From: Clostridia bacterium
GTDB taxonomy: Bacteria; Bacillota; Clostridia; UBA1212; UBA1255
Reading direction: 5' to 3'
DNA length: 36,379 nt
Assembly: GCA_017622825.1 (NCBI GenBank)
Contig: JAGAQK010000030.1
Span: 1 to 36,379 of the forward strand
Positions within the stretch are counted from its first letter, which is position 1; each line of letters opens with the position of its first letter. The notes below the pieces were generated by a model that did no database searches, was not told where the DNA came from, and was given only the letters and a program-made list of their open reading frames with translations. A program made the position numbers and the translations under genes. Positions 8,238 to 17,086 of the stretch are shown one piece after another.

Positions 8238-9593
8238 ATGAAAGTTATAAAATTTGGTGGCAGCTCACTTGCTGATGCTAAACAAATAAAAAAAGTTTGC
8301 AGTATTGTACTGTCAGACAGACAAAGAAGAATAGTAGTTGTTTCCGCGCCGGGCAAACGCGACGGCAATGACACAAAGGTTACAGATTTGCTTATAAGCC
8401 TTGCTCAGACTTGCAGGGACAATGGTGACGTAGATGCTGCTCTTGATGCAGTTGTTGAGCGTTACTCAAGCATTGCCAAAGATTTACATTTGGGCAAAGA
8501 AATCGTAAATACTATAAAAAATGATTTAAAAGGTCGTATTTCCAAGCAAACAGACAACTACAATATGTTTGAAGACTTACTTAAAGCTTCCGGAGAAGAT
8601 AACTCGGCAAAATTGGTTGCATGTTATCTTCAAAGTATCGGTGAGAATGCAGAATACGTTGACCCTAAAGAAGCCGGTATGATTTTAAGCAATGAGTTCG
8701 GTAATGCGCAGGTGCTTCCCCATTCTTATGAGCTTCTTGCTAAGCTTGCTGAGCGCGATACAATTATGATTTTCCCCGGATTTTTCGGTTACTCCGAAGA
8801 CGGCGACGTTGTAACGTTTTCACGCGGCGGCTCAGACGTTACGGGCGGAATTCTCGCTGCTGCCGTTAATGCGGACGTTTATGAGAACTTCACTGACGTT
8901 GACTTTGTTTATGCTGCTAATCCGAAACTAATTGAGAATCCGTTCCCTATTCCTCTTTTTACATACGAGGAAATGAGAGAGCTTTCGTATGCAGGTTTCA
9001 GTGTGCTTCACGAAGAAGCTTTAGCTCCTGTTTATAAAAAGGGTATTCCCGTTAATATACGCAATACCAACAATCCCGATGCTCCCGGCACGTTTATCGT
9101 TCCGGACAAAACTGCTCCCAAACCGACACTTCCTGTTGCCGGCATTGCCGCAGATACGGGCTTTATGACGATACACGTATACAAATATATGATGAACCGT
9201 TTAATAGGATACGGACGCAAGCTCTTGTCTGTTTTGGAGGAGGAAGGTATTTCTTTTGAACATATGCCTTCGGGAATTGACAGTATTTCTTTAATTATTC
9301 GCGAAAAAAACTGTCCTCCGGAGAAACTTGATAGAATTGTGAAGAAGTATAAAGAAGAATTGGCTGCCGACAGCGTTTCCGTAGATAAGGACCAGGCAAT
9401 AGTAATGCTCGTGGGCCGCGGTATGACAAAAAACGTAGGTGTTTCTACACGTGCGACTGCTGCTTTTGCGAAAGCCAACATTAATATTCGTATGATTAAC
9501 CAGGGTTCTTCTGAGGTTAGCATTATGTTTGGTGTTGAAGCCAAAGATGCAAAACCATCGGTAATTGCTCTTTACAATGAATTCTTTAACTAA
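8238..9593 (+). CDS. lysC: Aspartate kinase
   Basis: Aspartate kinase phosphorylates aspartate to aspartyl phosphate, the committed step for lysine, threonine and methionine. The 451-residue monofunctional enzyme starts MKVIKFGGSSLADAKQ, the KFGG nucleotide-binding motif (with SS where many homologues have TS). It continues with FPGFFGYSEDGDVVTFSRGGSDVTGG (the RGGSD active-site region split across loops) and DVDFVYAANP. The C-terminal third contains paired ACT domains, the second recognisable in VGRGMTKNVGVSTRATAAFA and ANINIRMINQGSSEVSI. The length and motif spelling resemble the type III/clostridial class. As third gene in the thr operon it is probably threonine-responsive (inference). The symbol is by convention; it could also be called ask or thrA. 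Confidence 0.95.
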   Translation: MKVIKFGGSSLADAKQIKKVCSIVLSDRQRRIVVVSAPGKRDGNDTKVTDLLISLAQTCRDNGDVDAALDAVVERYSSIAKDLHLGKEIVNTIKNDLKGRISKQTDNYNMFEDLLKASGEDNSAKLVACYLQSIGENAEYVDPKEAGMILSNEFGNAQVLPHSYELLAKLAERDTIMIFPGFFGYSEDGDVVTFSRGGSDVTGGILAAAVNADVYENFTDVDFVYAANPKLIENPFPIPLFTYEEMRELSYAGFSVLHEEALAPVYKKGIPVNIRNTNNPDAPGTFIVPDKTAPKPTLPVAGIAADTGFMTIHVYKYMMNRLIGYGRKLLSVLEEEGISFEHMPSGIDSISLIIREKNCPPEKLDRIVKKYKEELAADSVSVDKDQAIVMLVGRGMTKNVGVSTRATAAFAKANINIRMINQGSSEVSIMFGVEAKDAKPSVIALYNEFFN

Positions 9594-9618
9594 ATTAATT
9601 TTATATTGATATTTGATT

Positions 9619-11091
9619 TTATTTCAGCACGGTTTGGTTGGATTTTTCGGTTCTTTCAATTTTTGAAAGTTTGTACATATAGCCGCAGTACAGCCAAAAT
9701 ACCGTGCTGAAAATTCCTATTTTATACAGTATTCTGGATTCTACGAACTCTGTGGCAAACATCATTATACAAAGTACAAATGCTGCCAAGAACCATATAT
9801 TTATATTTTTATACGTTTTAAAGACTGTCTTAGTCGACCTTGATACTGTACCGAGCGCAAATGCACCGATAAGCAAGAATCCTATAATACCGGACGAAAC
9901 AAGCACGCATAGATATATATTGTGTGTATTTCTGAATTTAAGGCAATACGCCCACCCTTTATCCTTAAGGTTATCTACTGATTTTTCTACAACGTTTTCT
10001 CTTCCTACTCCAAACACGGGTGCTTCCAAAAATTCTTGGAAACATGCCTGCCATATATCTATCCTGTTTGCAAAAGGATTTGCTTCAAGGAAATTGGGAT
10101 CTCCGGGTCTGTTTAAATCAACTTTATTGATTTTAGCTGATACTTGTTGCTCTGTGTTATGTGTTTCTGCTTGTGCTGTTTCATTATTTTGTGGTTTTTC
10201 ATCACTTATAGAAAAAACGTATTGTGTAAGTCCGGGCAGATACGCAAGTCCTTCTTTTAGCGTAAAGCCGACTGATAAAAAGATACCTAAAGACAGTGCT
10301 GCAGATGTTATTGAAATCACCATTGTTTTTATTTTAAAGTTCTTTGCATGATTTACAATCGCAAAAAATACTGCAAATACAGTAGTGCCTGCAAGTACAT
10401 AGTAACCTGCTCTTGAACCGGTCAGTATTAATACCGAAAATTGCAAAGCTATATTAATAATCAGTGGTATCCTTATTCTTTTTTTCTTACATGTTATCAC
10501 GAATGCCAATGACAATATCACAGAAATAATCGTCAGTGTGGCACCTGTATTCGGATTGTAAACGCCCCAGAGGCGTCCCTCGAACAATCCGTAGCTTGCC
10601 TGGTATGTGCCTTCTCCCGTAAAATATATGCCTGAAATAGAAAACACGTACATTATGAACGATATCAGGCTCAATATAAAGGTGCTTGCTACTATCGTTC
10701 CTGAGACAGCTTTCATTTCTTTTATTATTTTGTCTTTTGTGGTGTCTTCGGGGAATAAAAAACATAGCACAAACAGTAAAAACATAAATGCTACTGTTTT
10801 GAGCCCGCCTATTATGTGTGTTTTATTTATCAGAATCGTAATTATATACGATAACAAGAAGCCGCCTAACAAGAATGATGTTTTGGTGGTACGCAATGTC
10901 TTTAATAATGTGCCTTTAATAAGCTCGTACCCCACTATAATAAAGCCGTATACCATCATTATGTTGATAATAAAACCAATTTTTTCTCTTATGTACGGAA
11001 TAGCAATCAGCACCGTGGACAGTACCAGCAATATCTTGTAAGCAGTCCTGCTCAGCACGTATGCTTCAGCTATTTTTATAATTTTCTTCAT
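9619..11091 (-). CDS. O-antigen ligase/polymerase-like polytopic membrane protein
   Basis: A 490-residue protein with about ten to twelve hydrophobic helices and one large extracytoplasmic loop (about residues 285-385, rich in Gln, Asn and Glu). The loop and its end carry NRIDIWQACFQEFLEAPVFG.G and a following histidine (RNTHNIYL). This R...W...F..(A/N)P..G.G...H layout is the hallmark of the Wzy_C/WaaL O-antigen ligase superfamily, whose members transfer or polymerise undecaprenyl-linked glycans on the outer face of the membrane. The start ATG at 11091 has AGGAAG eight bases upstream. Its own promoter lies at 11129-11157, so it is a single-gene unit convergent with the threonine operon. In a Gram-positive it may join teichoic acid, capsule or cell-wall polysaccharide; the exact acceptor cannot be seen. 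Confidence 0.82.
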   Translation of the reverse strand: MKKIIKIAEAYVLSRTAYKILLVLSTVLIAIPYIREKIGFIINIMMVYGFIIVGYELIKGTLLKTLRTTKTSFLLGGFLLSYIITILINKTHIIGGLKTVAFMFLLFVLCFLFPEDTTKDKIIKEMKAVSGTIVASTFILSLISFIMYVFSISGIYFTGEGTYQASYGLFEGRLWGVYNPNTGATLTIISVILSLAFVITCKKKRIRIPLIINIALQFSVLILTGSRAGYYVLAGTTVFAVFFAIVNHAKNFKIKTMVISITSAALSLGIFLSVGFTLKEGLAYLPGLTQYVFSISDEKPQNNETAQAETHNTEQQVSAKINKVDLNRPGDPNFLEANPFANRIDIWQACFQEFLEAPVFGVGRENVVEKSVDNLKDKGWAYCLKFRNTHNIYLCVLVSSGIIGFLLIGAFALGTVSRSTKTVFKTYKNINIWFLAAFVLCIMMFATEFVESRILYKIGIFSTVFWLYCGYMYKLSKIERTEKSNQTVLK

Positions 11092-11128
11092 TTGTTACTT
11101 CCTTAGTCAGTATTACTACAACAGTGAC

Positions 11129-11157
11129 AGTATAACAATAATATCTCATAAAGTCAA
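11129..11157 (-). promoter_or_regulatory. Promoter of the O-antigen ligase-like gene
   Basis: Minus strand TTGACT (11152-11157), 17-base spacer, TATACT (11129-11134). It is divergent from the ribU promoter 27 bases away. Confidence 0.65.
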
Positions 11158-11183
11158 AGTTTTGGTGAAATAATCGTTTAGTG

Positions 11184-11213
11184 TTGACATATTATGTATT
11201 AGAATGGTAGAAT
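11184..11213 (+). promoter_or_regulatory. Promoter of the FMN riboswitch-ribU unit
   Basis: TTGACA (11184-11189), 18-base spacer, TAGAAT (11208-11213). The expected start near 11220 coincides with the first bases of the FMN aptamer. Confidence 0.7.
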
Positions 11214-11220
11214 ACAAACC

Positions 11221-11376
11221 ATACTTCGGGGTAGGGTGAAATTCCCGACCGGCAGTAAAGCCTGCGAGTCCGACCAAATTTTTATGGCAATGATCGGATT
11301 GATGCGGTGAGATTCCGCAGCCGACGGTAAGACGATGGCCGCATATGCGGCAAGGTTCAAGTCCGGATGAGAGGAG
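11221..11376 (+). ncRNA. FMN riboswitch (RFN element)
   Basis: The conserved FMN aptamer is plain: TTCGGGGTAGGGTGAAATTC followed by CCGACCGGCAGTAAAGCCTGCGAG, a variable arm, GCGGTGAGATTCCGCAGCCGAC, and GTCCGGATGAGAGGAG. It precedes ribU. The last conserved bases GGATGAGAGGAG (11365-11376) contain the Shine-Dalgarno GAGGAG, only 7 bases before the ribU ATG, and there is no room for a separate terminator hairpin. FMN binding should therefore shut down translation initiation rather than transcription (inference). Confidence 0.96.
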
Positions 11377-11383
11377 TTTTTTT

Positions 11384-12001
11384 ATGTCTCATAATTCTTT
11401 AAGGTCATCAAGGATGACTTTCTACGTTACTCGAATTGCGATGCTTGTTGCTGTCGCGACACCGCTTATGATGTTTGATTTTCCAATGCCGATTTTTCCG
11501 GGATTTTATAAGTTTGATTTAAGCTATTTTCCTGTTGTAATTTCAACGTTTTCGATGGGCCCGGTAGCAGGATTTATAACTGCGGTCCTTAAAAATCTTA
11601 TTTCTTTCTTAATTGCGGGCACGTTTACCGACAGCGCCGGTATAGGTGCGCTTGCTGACACACTCATAGGTTTATCATTTATTTTGCCGGCAGGACTCAT
11701 ATACAGAAAAATGCATACAAAAAAAGGTGCTATTGCATCTCTTAGCATAGCACTCGCTGTTGTATCTGTTTTCTCTTGCGCATTTAACTATTGGTTCCTG
11801 ATACCAACGTATTCCAAATTTTTTGGTCTTGATGCAGTTCTTGGTATGGCTCAGTCAGCATGCAAATACGTGACTGATGTTAAAGGCATAATAGTTTTGG
11901 GCACACTGCCTTTCAACCTATTAAAATGTCTCGTAATATCAATACTTACAATATTGACATACAAGCCACTTTCCAAGACTATATTAAAGAAACCAAAATA
12001 A
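11384..12001 (+). CDS. ribU: Riboflavin ECF transporter S component
   Basis: RibU is the substrate-binding membrane subunit that takes up riboflavin together with a shared ECF module (EcfA/EcfT, not in this window). The start chosen is the ATG at 11384, 7 bases after GAGGAG; a longer in-frame start at 11345 lies inside the riboswitch and is rejected. The 205 residues carry five or six hydrophobic helices, a short basic N-terminus (MSHNSLRSSRMTF) and motifs typical of ECF S components: LSYFPVVISTFSMGPVAGF, VLKNLISFLIAGT and the short helix-loop with GIGALADTLIGLSF. The FMN riboswitch immediately upstream strongly supports riboflavin as substrate. The gene ends with a basic tail and converges on the lipoprotein gene 22 bases away. 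Confidence 0.93.
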   Translation: MSHNSLRSSRMTFYVTRIAMLVAVATPLMMFDFPMPIFPGFYKFDLSYFPVVISTFSMGPVAGFITAVLKNLISFLIAGTFTDSAGIGALADTLIGLSFILPAGLIYRKMHTKKGAIASLSIALAVVSVFSCAFNYWFLIPTYSKFFGLDAVLGMAQSACKYVTDVKGIIVLGTLPFNLLKCLVISILTILTYKPLSKTILKKPK

Positions 12002-12023
12002 ACCTAAAATTTTATGGAGATGA

Positions 12024-12611
12024 TCATAGGTATTCGATGGACTCTACTACGTTGTCTGTTAAATAAAACGTAATCCACCTGTCTTCTTCTACTTTATAAG
12101 AAACGAAAGCAACCGTTTCTTCTTCAGGTGTGCCGTAAACGTTCTTAACTTCGTCATAAGTATTGCCGACACGTATGCCATCTGCTGTTGCAACGCTATC
12201 AGTATTTATTACAATTGAGTAAAGAACCTCTTTATCCTCGCTTTTAAACGTTTGTAAATCTAAATCCTGATAAGAATAAATGATATCTTGGCCATCTCCT
12301 ATACAGCTATCTGCATTTTGAATATCTGTAGGCTCACCTATTTTTGAAATCACGTCTTCATTAATAACCATTCCGATTTTCAAAACAAAGTTTTTGTAAG
12401 AAACGGCATCTTTGGTGAGCTTTTCCGTTTCTCCCTCGTCTTTTGTCGGTGTGCTTTCACTGTCCTCGCTACCCGTGTTATCGGCAGGACTTCCGCCTGT
12501 AGCTTTTGAAGTAGCATTATTTTCTGAAGAATTGTCCGAACCAGCCGAACAAGCGACAAGCGACAAGACCATAGCAATACATAGAATATACATACTGATT
12601 TTTTTGAACAT
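12024..12611 (-). CDS. Small lipoprotein with SmpA/BLIP-like repeats, last gene of the envelope operon
   Basis: A 195-residue secreted lipoprotein. The signal peptide ends in the lipobox LVAC (Cys at about 21), followed by a Ser/Asn/Glu/Thr-rich linker to about residue 65. The remaining 130 residues contain two similar units, each with a Gly-(x)-x-...-V-..-..-G-(E/T)P turn: INEDVISKIGEPTD and VGNTYDEVKNVYGTPEEE. This pattern is reminiscent of the SmpA/OmlA-BLIP fold, which usually mediates protein-protein contacts on the cell surface (tentative). It follows the AlgX-like gene by 12 bases and is almost certainly co-transcribed with the acyltransferase genes. I do not recognise a specific family or function. 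Confidence 0.75.
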   Translation of the reverse strand: MFKKISMYILCIAMVLSLVACSAGSDNSSENNATSKATGGSPADNTGSEDSESTPTKDEGETEKLTKDAVSYKNFVLKIGMVINEDVISKIGEPTDIQNADSCIGDGQDIIYSYQDLDLQTFKSEDKEVLYSIVINTDSVATADGIRVGNTYDEVKNVYGTPEEETVAFVSYKVEEDRWITFYLTDNVVESIEYL

Positions 12612-12623
12612 AAATAATCTCCT

Positions 12624-13976
12624 CTACTTTAATTTGCAAATATTTATTTCAAGACCCTCCGTACTCTCGTACGGAATGTACGCTGAAAAACCATTTATCG
12701 GAAAAGCCTCATAAACTGTTTCTGTATTTCCATCTTTTACAGTAACAAATATCGGCTTATTTTTAGGGGCAGAATCATCTTTCTCGCCACCAATTAATTT
12801 ACCGCTTATTTCAATCATGCCACCTGATTTTTTTGTTGCAACTTCGGCATCAAGAACTTCCAACTGATCTTTTGTAATCTCGTCGCGAACCGGAGCAGGC
12901 ATTACAGGCGCAGATTCAATTAATTTTTTAATATTTCGTTCAACAAGCTCAATTACTACATATTCGCTTTCATTCTTCTCTACAAGATTTAACCTGTACG
13001 GAAAAACTCGTGAAAACTCTGCTTTACCGAAACTTTCGGCAATCATAGGAAGAAGTGCGTTGCAAAAAGAATCTCTGTAAATAACAGCACTTCCCTCTTT
13101 GTTTGCACATATCGTTTTAATCGTGACATCTTCTTCTGTCTTAAAGCGCGTCGCATACTCGTAAGTATTCTTATAATCAAAGTGTACTTGTGCATCAAGA
13201 TTTTTTGACGTAGGATAAAGCATTTTCTCCAAGTCACCTTCGTGAGTGTTGCTCACGTTATAACTAAGAGCCGTATAGTCCGTGTGATTCACGTTAAGCT
13301 TGTCCATCATTGCATTAAAACCAATGGCAGCACCCATATTATTCCAATGAGAATCTAACGAGTGATATATCTGAGTCGTCTTTTTCCCTTCTTCAAGAAT
13401 AGGAACTATATTCAAATAATATGCTCTGTCAGCTAAGGCATTGCTTAAAAGCTCCAAATTCGACGAACCACTGCCTTTTCTGTAATAATAAGGCATTTTT
13501 TCAGGATAAATGGTATTTTTATTAGGCGCTATGAAAAACACCAATTTGCCGCCTTTGCTTTCAACGTATTCATTAATTAAATCAAGTGTCTTGCCAATAC
13601 TGTAAATATCATCTTTGCTTAAAACACCATTTCTTGTGTAATCATCAAGCGTTTCAGAGTAAAACAGCCAGTCATCTTTACCGATTATAACGTCATCTTC
13701 AGAAGAAGTTTTGAAAACTGATGCTTTCACCGTGGAAAATGCATTTACCAGGAATGATCTGAATCCAAAATTGTCTGACATATAATCATCAAATTCGGCA
13801 AAGAAATCACTATTGATGCTCCCGTCCTCTTTTTTAAAAGCCGGCATTGCAGCAAGCTCACGCTTTTCTGCGTTGTCCGCACCAACTTTTCCGTCGCCAA
13901 ACATCATTGACAACGTAGGAAGTGTAATCATAAGCATAAAAACAATGCAAAACAATATTTTTAATAACTTTTTCAT
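12624..13976 (-). CDS. AlgX/AlgJ-like (DHHW family) SGNH hydrolase-like protein
   Basis: A 450-residue exported protein with an N-terminal hydrophobic anchor (residues 4-24) and an SGNH-like domain of the AlgX/AlgJ type. These proteins act outside the membrane, moving acetyl groups supplied by an MBOAT partner onto polysaccharide. Visible landmarks are NFGFRSFLVNAF, the IIGKDDWLFY strand, VFFIAPNKNTIYPEKMP, the catalytic Asp-His motif SLDSHWNNMGA and the nucleophile serine in VIYRDSFCNALLP. The gene lies 12 bases after the MBOAT gene, which is the classic pairing. The C-terminal 90 residues (from about PVRDEITKDQ) form an extra beta-rich module not needed for catalysis. Because of the operon it probably O-acetylates a wall polysaccharide (inference). 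Confidence 0.88.
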   Translation of the reverse strand: MKKLLKILFCIVFMLMITLPTLSMMFGDGKVGADNAEKRELAAMPAFKKEDGSINSDFFAEFDDYMSDNFGFRSFLVNAFSTVKASVFKTSSEDDVIIGKDDWLFYSETLDDYTRNGVLSKDDIYSIGKTLDLINEYVESKGGKLVFFIAPNKNTIYPEKMPYYYRKGSGSSNLELLSNALADRAYYLNIVPILEEGKKTTQIYHSLDSHWNNMGAAIGFNAMMDKLNVNHTDYTALSYNVSNTHEGDLEKMLYPTSKNLDAQVHFDYKNTYEYATRFKTEEDVTIKTICANKEGSAVIYRDSFCNALLPMIAESFGKAEFSRVFPYRLNLVEKNESEYVVIELVERNIKKLIESAPVMPAPVRDEITKDQLEVLDAEVATKKSGGMIEISGKLIGGEKDDSAPKNKPIFVTVKDGNTETVYEAFPINGFSAYIPYESTEGLEINICKLK

Positions 13977-13988
13977 GCGTATTACCTC

Positions 13989-15392
13989 CTAAAATCTAAA
14001 ATAAATAAACGGGCTGTATGTGTTGGCAGCAAGTACCATTATGCAAACAAACAGCATAAGAAGTACGAGTACGTACGTTGCTCCTTCTAATACGGAAACT
14101 TTTCGCAACGACAACGTCTGCATTTTACCTTTAATGTACGGAAGTACAGGCAGACAACAAACAATTGCAAATATTGCCGTGCATATGAGATACGGTGTAC
14201 AGAATGACAACGCGTCCGAAAAGCCGCCTGTGTATGCCGAAGGTGTAAACATCCTTCCTATGTACGAAAACGCCACAGAAAGCGAATCAGCCCTGAAAAT
14301 AACAAATCCTATTATTACAGCAAATGTTGTGTAAATATGGCATAAAACTTTGTTCTTAATTTTGATGATTTCTGCCCTTTCGAGTACAATCAATATGCCA
14401 TTGTATATGCCCCATACCAAAAAAGTGAAATTCGCCCCGTGCCAAAGACCCGTTGCAAGAAATACTATAAACAAATTGACGTACGTGCGCACATTGCCTT
14501 TTCTGTTGCCGCCAAGTGATATGTAAAGATATTCTCTGAACCACGTGGACAACGATATATGCCATCTGCGCCAGAAATCTCTTATTCCCAATGATACATA
14601 AGGGTAATTAAAGTTTTCTTTAAACGTAAAGCCAAACATTTGGCCTAATCCTATTGCCATATCGCTGTAACCGCTGAAATCGAAATAAATCTGGAAAATA
14701 TATAAAATCGCTCCCAGCCAAGCACATGCTCCCGACATACTGCCTGTCTCCAACGCAAAAATCGAATCAACCACAAGCGCCGTCACATCAGCTATAAGAA
14801 GTTTCTTGGAAAGACCGATTATAAATCTGCGTATACCTTCTGCAGCGCCCTCTGCAGTAACCTTTCTGCTTTCAATTTGTAAATTGATATCGTGATATTT
14901 TACGATAGGACCTGCAATGAGCTGCGGGAAAAATGATATATAAAGAAGCGTAGAAAAATAGCTTTTATTGACTATACTTCTGTCTCTGTAAACGTCTATT
15001 ACATATGACAGTATTTGGAAAGTGAAAAAAGATATTCCGAGCGGCAACCTCACGGTAACGGCAGGAATTTCAATTCCCGGTATGTAATTGATTATTTCAA
15101 CAAAGAAGCCTGCATATTTGTATACGAAAAGCATTCCGATATTTAAAATAACAGAAATTGCCGTTATAGCTTTCGCATATTTATCGTACTTTGCAATGAG
15201 TATACCGGCAAGCCAGCCCAGAAATACCGAAATTATCATTAAAAGTACGTAAATTCCCTCTCCCCACGCATAGAATAGCAAGCTTGCCACCACAAGAAGA
15301 ATATTCTTTGTTTTTGTTCCGGGCAATACTAAATGTAGCAGAAAAAACACCGGAAGGAAAAGAAATAAAAATGTTGCAGAACTAAAAATCAT
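13989..15392 (-). CDS. MBOAT family O-acyltransferase (AlgI/DltB-like)
   Basis: A polytopic membrane protein of 467 residues that transfers acyl (usually acetyl) groups across the membrane for polysaccharide modification. It begins MIFSSATFLFLFLPVFFLLH, the typical AlgI start. The family signatures are LPLGISFFTFQILSYVIDVYR, FFPQLIAGPI and FDFSGYSDMAIGLGQMFGF, then NFNYPY, FWRRWHISLSTWFREYLYI with GGNRKG, and the catalytic histidine in LATGLWHGANFTFLVWG. Length and motifs are standard. It sits between the transglutaminase-like gene (10-base gap upstream) and the AlgX-like gene (12-base gap downstream). DltB is excluded as a first choice because no dltA/C/D genes are nearby. Confidence 0.95.
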   Translation of the reverse strand: MIFSSATFLFLFLPVFFLLHLVLPGTKTKNILLVVASLLFYAWGEGIYVLLMIISVFLGWLAGILIAKYDKYAKAITAISVILNIGMLFVYKYAGFFVEIINYIPGIEIPAVTVRLPLGISFFTFQILSYVIDVYRDRSIVNKSYFSTLLYISFFPQLIAGPIVKYHDINLQIESRKVTAEGAAEGIRRFIIGLSKKLLIADVTALVVDSIFALETGSMSGACAWLGAILYIFQIYFDFSGYSDMAIGLGQMFGFTFKENFNYPYVSLGIRDFWRRWHISLSTWFREYLYISLGGNRKGNVRTYVNLFIVFLATGLWHGANFTFLVWGIYNGILIVLERAEIIKIKNKVLCHIYTTFAVIIGFVIFRADSLSVAFSYIGRMFTPSAYTGGFSDALSFCTPYLICTAIFAIVCCLPVLPYIKGKMQTLSLRKVSVLEGATYVLVLLMLFVCIMVLAANTYSPFIYFRF

Positions 15393-15402
15393 AGTTTCTC
15401 CT

Positions 15403-17046
15403 TTACTTCGGCAAAGATGCCTCGTCCCATGTACAACCGTATGCTTTAATATAATCAGCTGTCATCTTATAACCGTCTGTGTATATTGGATCTATATAAA
15501 ACCAACCGTCATCAAACTTCACATATATCCATCTATGAGGATTTCCTGTTCGCCCTGTACCTGAAATGTATCGCACTTCATAACCGGCTTTTGTATACAA
15601 CATATATCCCAATGAAGCAAAATGCCAGCATGCTCCTTTACGGTTATTTATTGCATAGCACGCCATTTCTTCTATACTGTTGCCTTCTGCCGTATATTTG
15701 TATCTCACTCCATACTGTACGGCAAAAAAAATATCTTTAGGGCCGGAACCATTCTCTCTTAACATATCTTCTATGAAATAATCAAGATTATCCGGCGTAC
15801 ATACCGCCTTTTTGGCAACGCCGTCTGCCCCAAGATGGTACATGCCTATATCAGTATTTGTCAGCATTTTTCCATCGCTTCCAAAATAATACTTAGCACC
15901 GTTTACTGTTTTCCAGCCTGTCTGGATTTTACCGCTTTGAAAATAATACGTACTGTCTCCAACTTTTGTCTTGCCGTTTGCCAAACAACCCTTGGAAGTA
16001 AAATAATACTGTGTTCCGCTAATATTGTGCCAACCTGTTATGGCCTTTCCATCTTTACCAAAGAAATAGGTTTCATTATCTTTATCTTTCCAACCTTTTT
16101 GGTACTTGCCGTCTTCAAAAAAATACACGTTTCCATCAATTGTCACTATTCCTTCTGACAGCACACCCGTTTCAGAAAAATGATATTCTTTTTCTTGCAC
16201 TGTCTGCCAGCCCTTTAATAACTCGTATTCTTCTGAAATATAGTACTTTTTATCATCTGCTTCTATCCAGCCGCGCATTGCCTTGCCGTCTTCACCGAAA
16301 TAGTATTTTTTATCATCTGCTTCTCGCCAGCCTTTTACAAAAAGACCATCTTCAAAGAAATACAATTCTTTCTCTATTTCAGCCAAACCCTGGGCAGGAT
16401 TACCATTTTCGTCGATATAGTACTGCTTGTCTTCCAATTCCTGCCATCCTTTGAGGAGATAACAATCTTCGCCAAATGCATACGTCTTGTCATTTACTTC
16501 TTTAAGTCCTTGTGAAAGCACGCCGGAAGCATCAGCATACATTTTACCTTTTTCATCTTCTATCCATCCAAAGTCCAGGCAATAATCTTCGCCGTAATGA
16601 TACTTTTTATTTTCTATTTCTATAATGCCTTTTTGAAGTTTTCCTTCTTTGTCAGAGTAATACTTTTTTCCTTCAAAGTCTATATTTCCGGTCACAAGTT
16701 TGCCATCTTGTCCCATGCAGTACTTGTTGCCGTTGTCCTCTATAATTCCTGTCTGTATTACGCCTTCCTCATTGGAAAAATACTTCCCATTTTCACTGTC
16801 AATCCATCCTGTGCACAAATTGCCGTTTTTATCAAAATAGTATTTTTTTCCCTTAATGGTATGTATTTCAGTTGCCTTTTGACCATTATCAAGATTAAAA
16901 TAGGCAATTTCATCTTTTTCGTGCCAACCCGGAGCATTTTTCTTCTGAAAATACATATACGTTGCTATACTGCCTGCTGCTATAACTACTGCTGCCGATA
17001 CGCACGATATAATTACAACTTTTGTCTTAGTCTTCAATTTTCCCAT
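15403..17046 (-). CDS. Transglutaminase-like protein with cell-wall-binding repeats
   Basis: The start chosen is the ATG at 17046, preceded by GAGAGAAAAGGG. A longer frame opening with TTG at 17106 has no good ribosome binding site and overlaps the upstream gene. The 547-residue product has a basic start, one membrane helix (about residues 10-32), then 16-17 repeats of about 20 residues of the choline/glucan-binding type (YYFGEDGKAMRGW and variants) to about residue 415. A C-terminal transglutaminase/protease-like domain follows, with a Cys-His-Asp triad: RKGACWHFASLGYML, NPHRWIYVKF and FYIDPIY. The repeats should hold the protein on wall polymers, and the enzyme domain could crosslink or cut peptides there (inference). 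It follows the M15 peptidase gene by 40 bases and precedes the MBOAT gene. Confidence 0.88.
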   Translation of the reverse strand: MGKLKTKTKVVIISCVSAAVVIAAGSIATYMYFQKKNAPGWHEKDEIAYFNLDNGQKATEIHTIKGKKYYFDKNGNLCTGWIDSENGKYFSNEEGVIQTGIIEDNGNKYCMGQDGKLVTGNIDFEGKKYYSDKEGKLQKGIIEIENKKYHYGEDYCLDFGWIEDEKGKMYADASGVLSQGLKEVNDKTYAFGEDCYLLKGWQELEDKQYYIDENGNPAQGLAEIEKELYFFEDGLFVKGWREADDKKYYFGEDGKAMRGWIEADDKKYYISEEYELLKGWQTVQEKEYHFSETGVLSEGIVTIDGNVYFFEDGKYQKGWKDKDNETYFFGKDGKAITGWHNISGTQYYFTSKGCLANGKTKVGDSTYYFQSGKIQTGWKTVNGAKYYFGSDGKMLTNTDIGMYHLGADGVAKKAVCTPDNLDYFIEDMLRENGSGPKDIFFAVQYGVRYKYTAEGNSIEEMACYAINNRKGACWHFASLGYMLYTKAGYEVRYISGTGRTGNPHRWIYVKFDDGWFYIDPIYTDGYKMTADYIKAYGCTWDEASLPK

Positions 17047-17086
17047 TTTTTCCCTTTTCTCTCTATATTTTTTTTGTTCCTCTCTT

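Noticed and set aside
9032-9544. Minus-strand frame of 170 codons within aspartate kinase
   Set aside because: It is fully inside a well-conserved gene and shows no family motifs or start signals.
11345-11383. Upstream start of ribU at 11345
   Set aside because: It falls inside the FMN aptamer and has no ribosome binding site; ATG 11384 is seven bases after GAGGAG.
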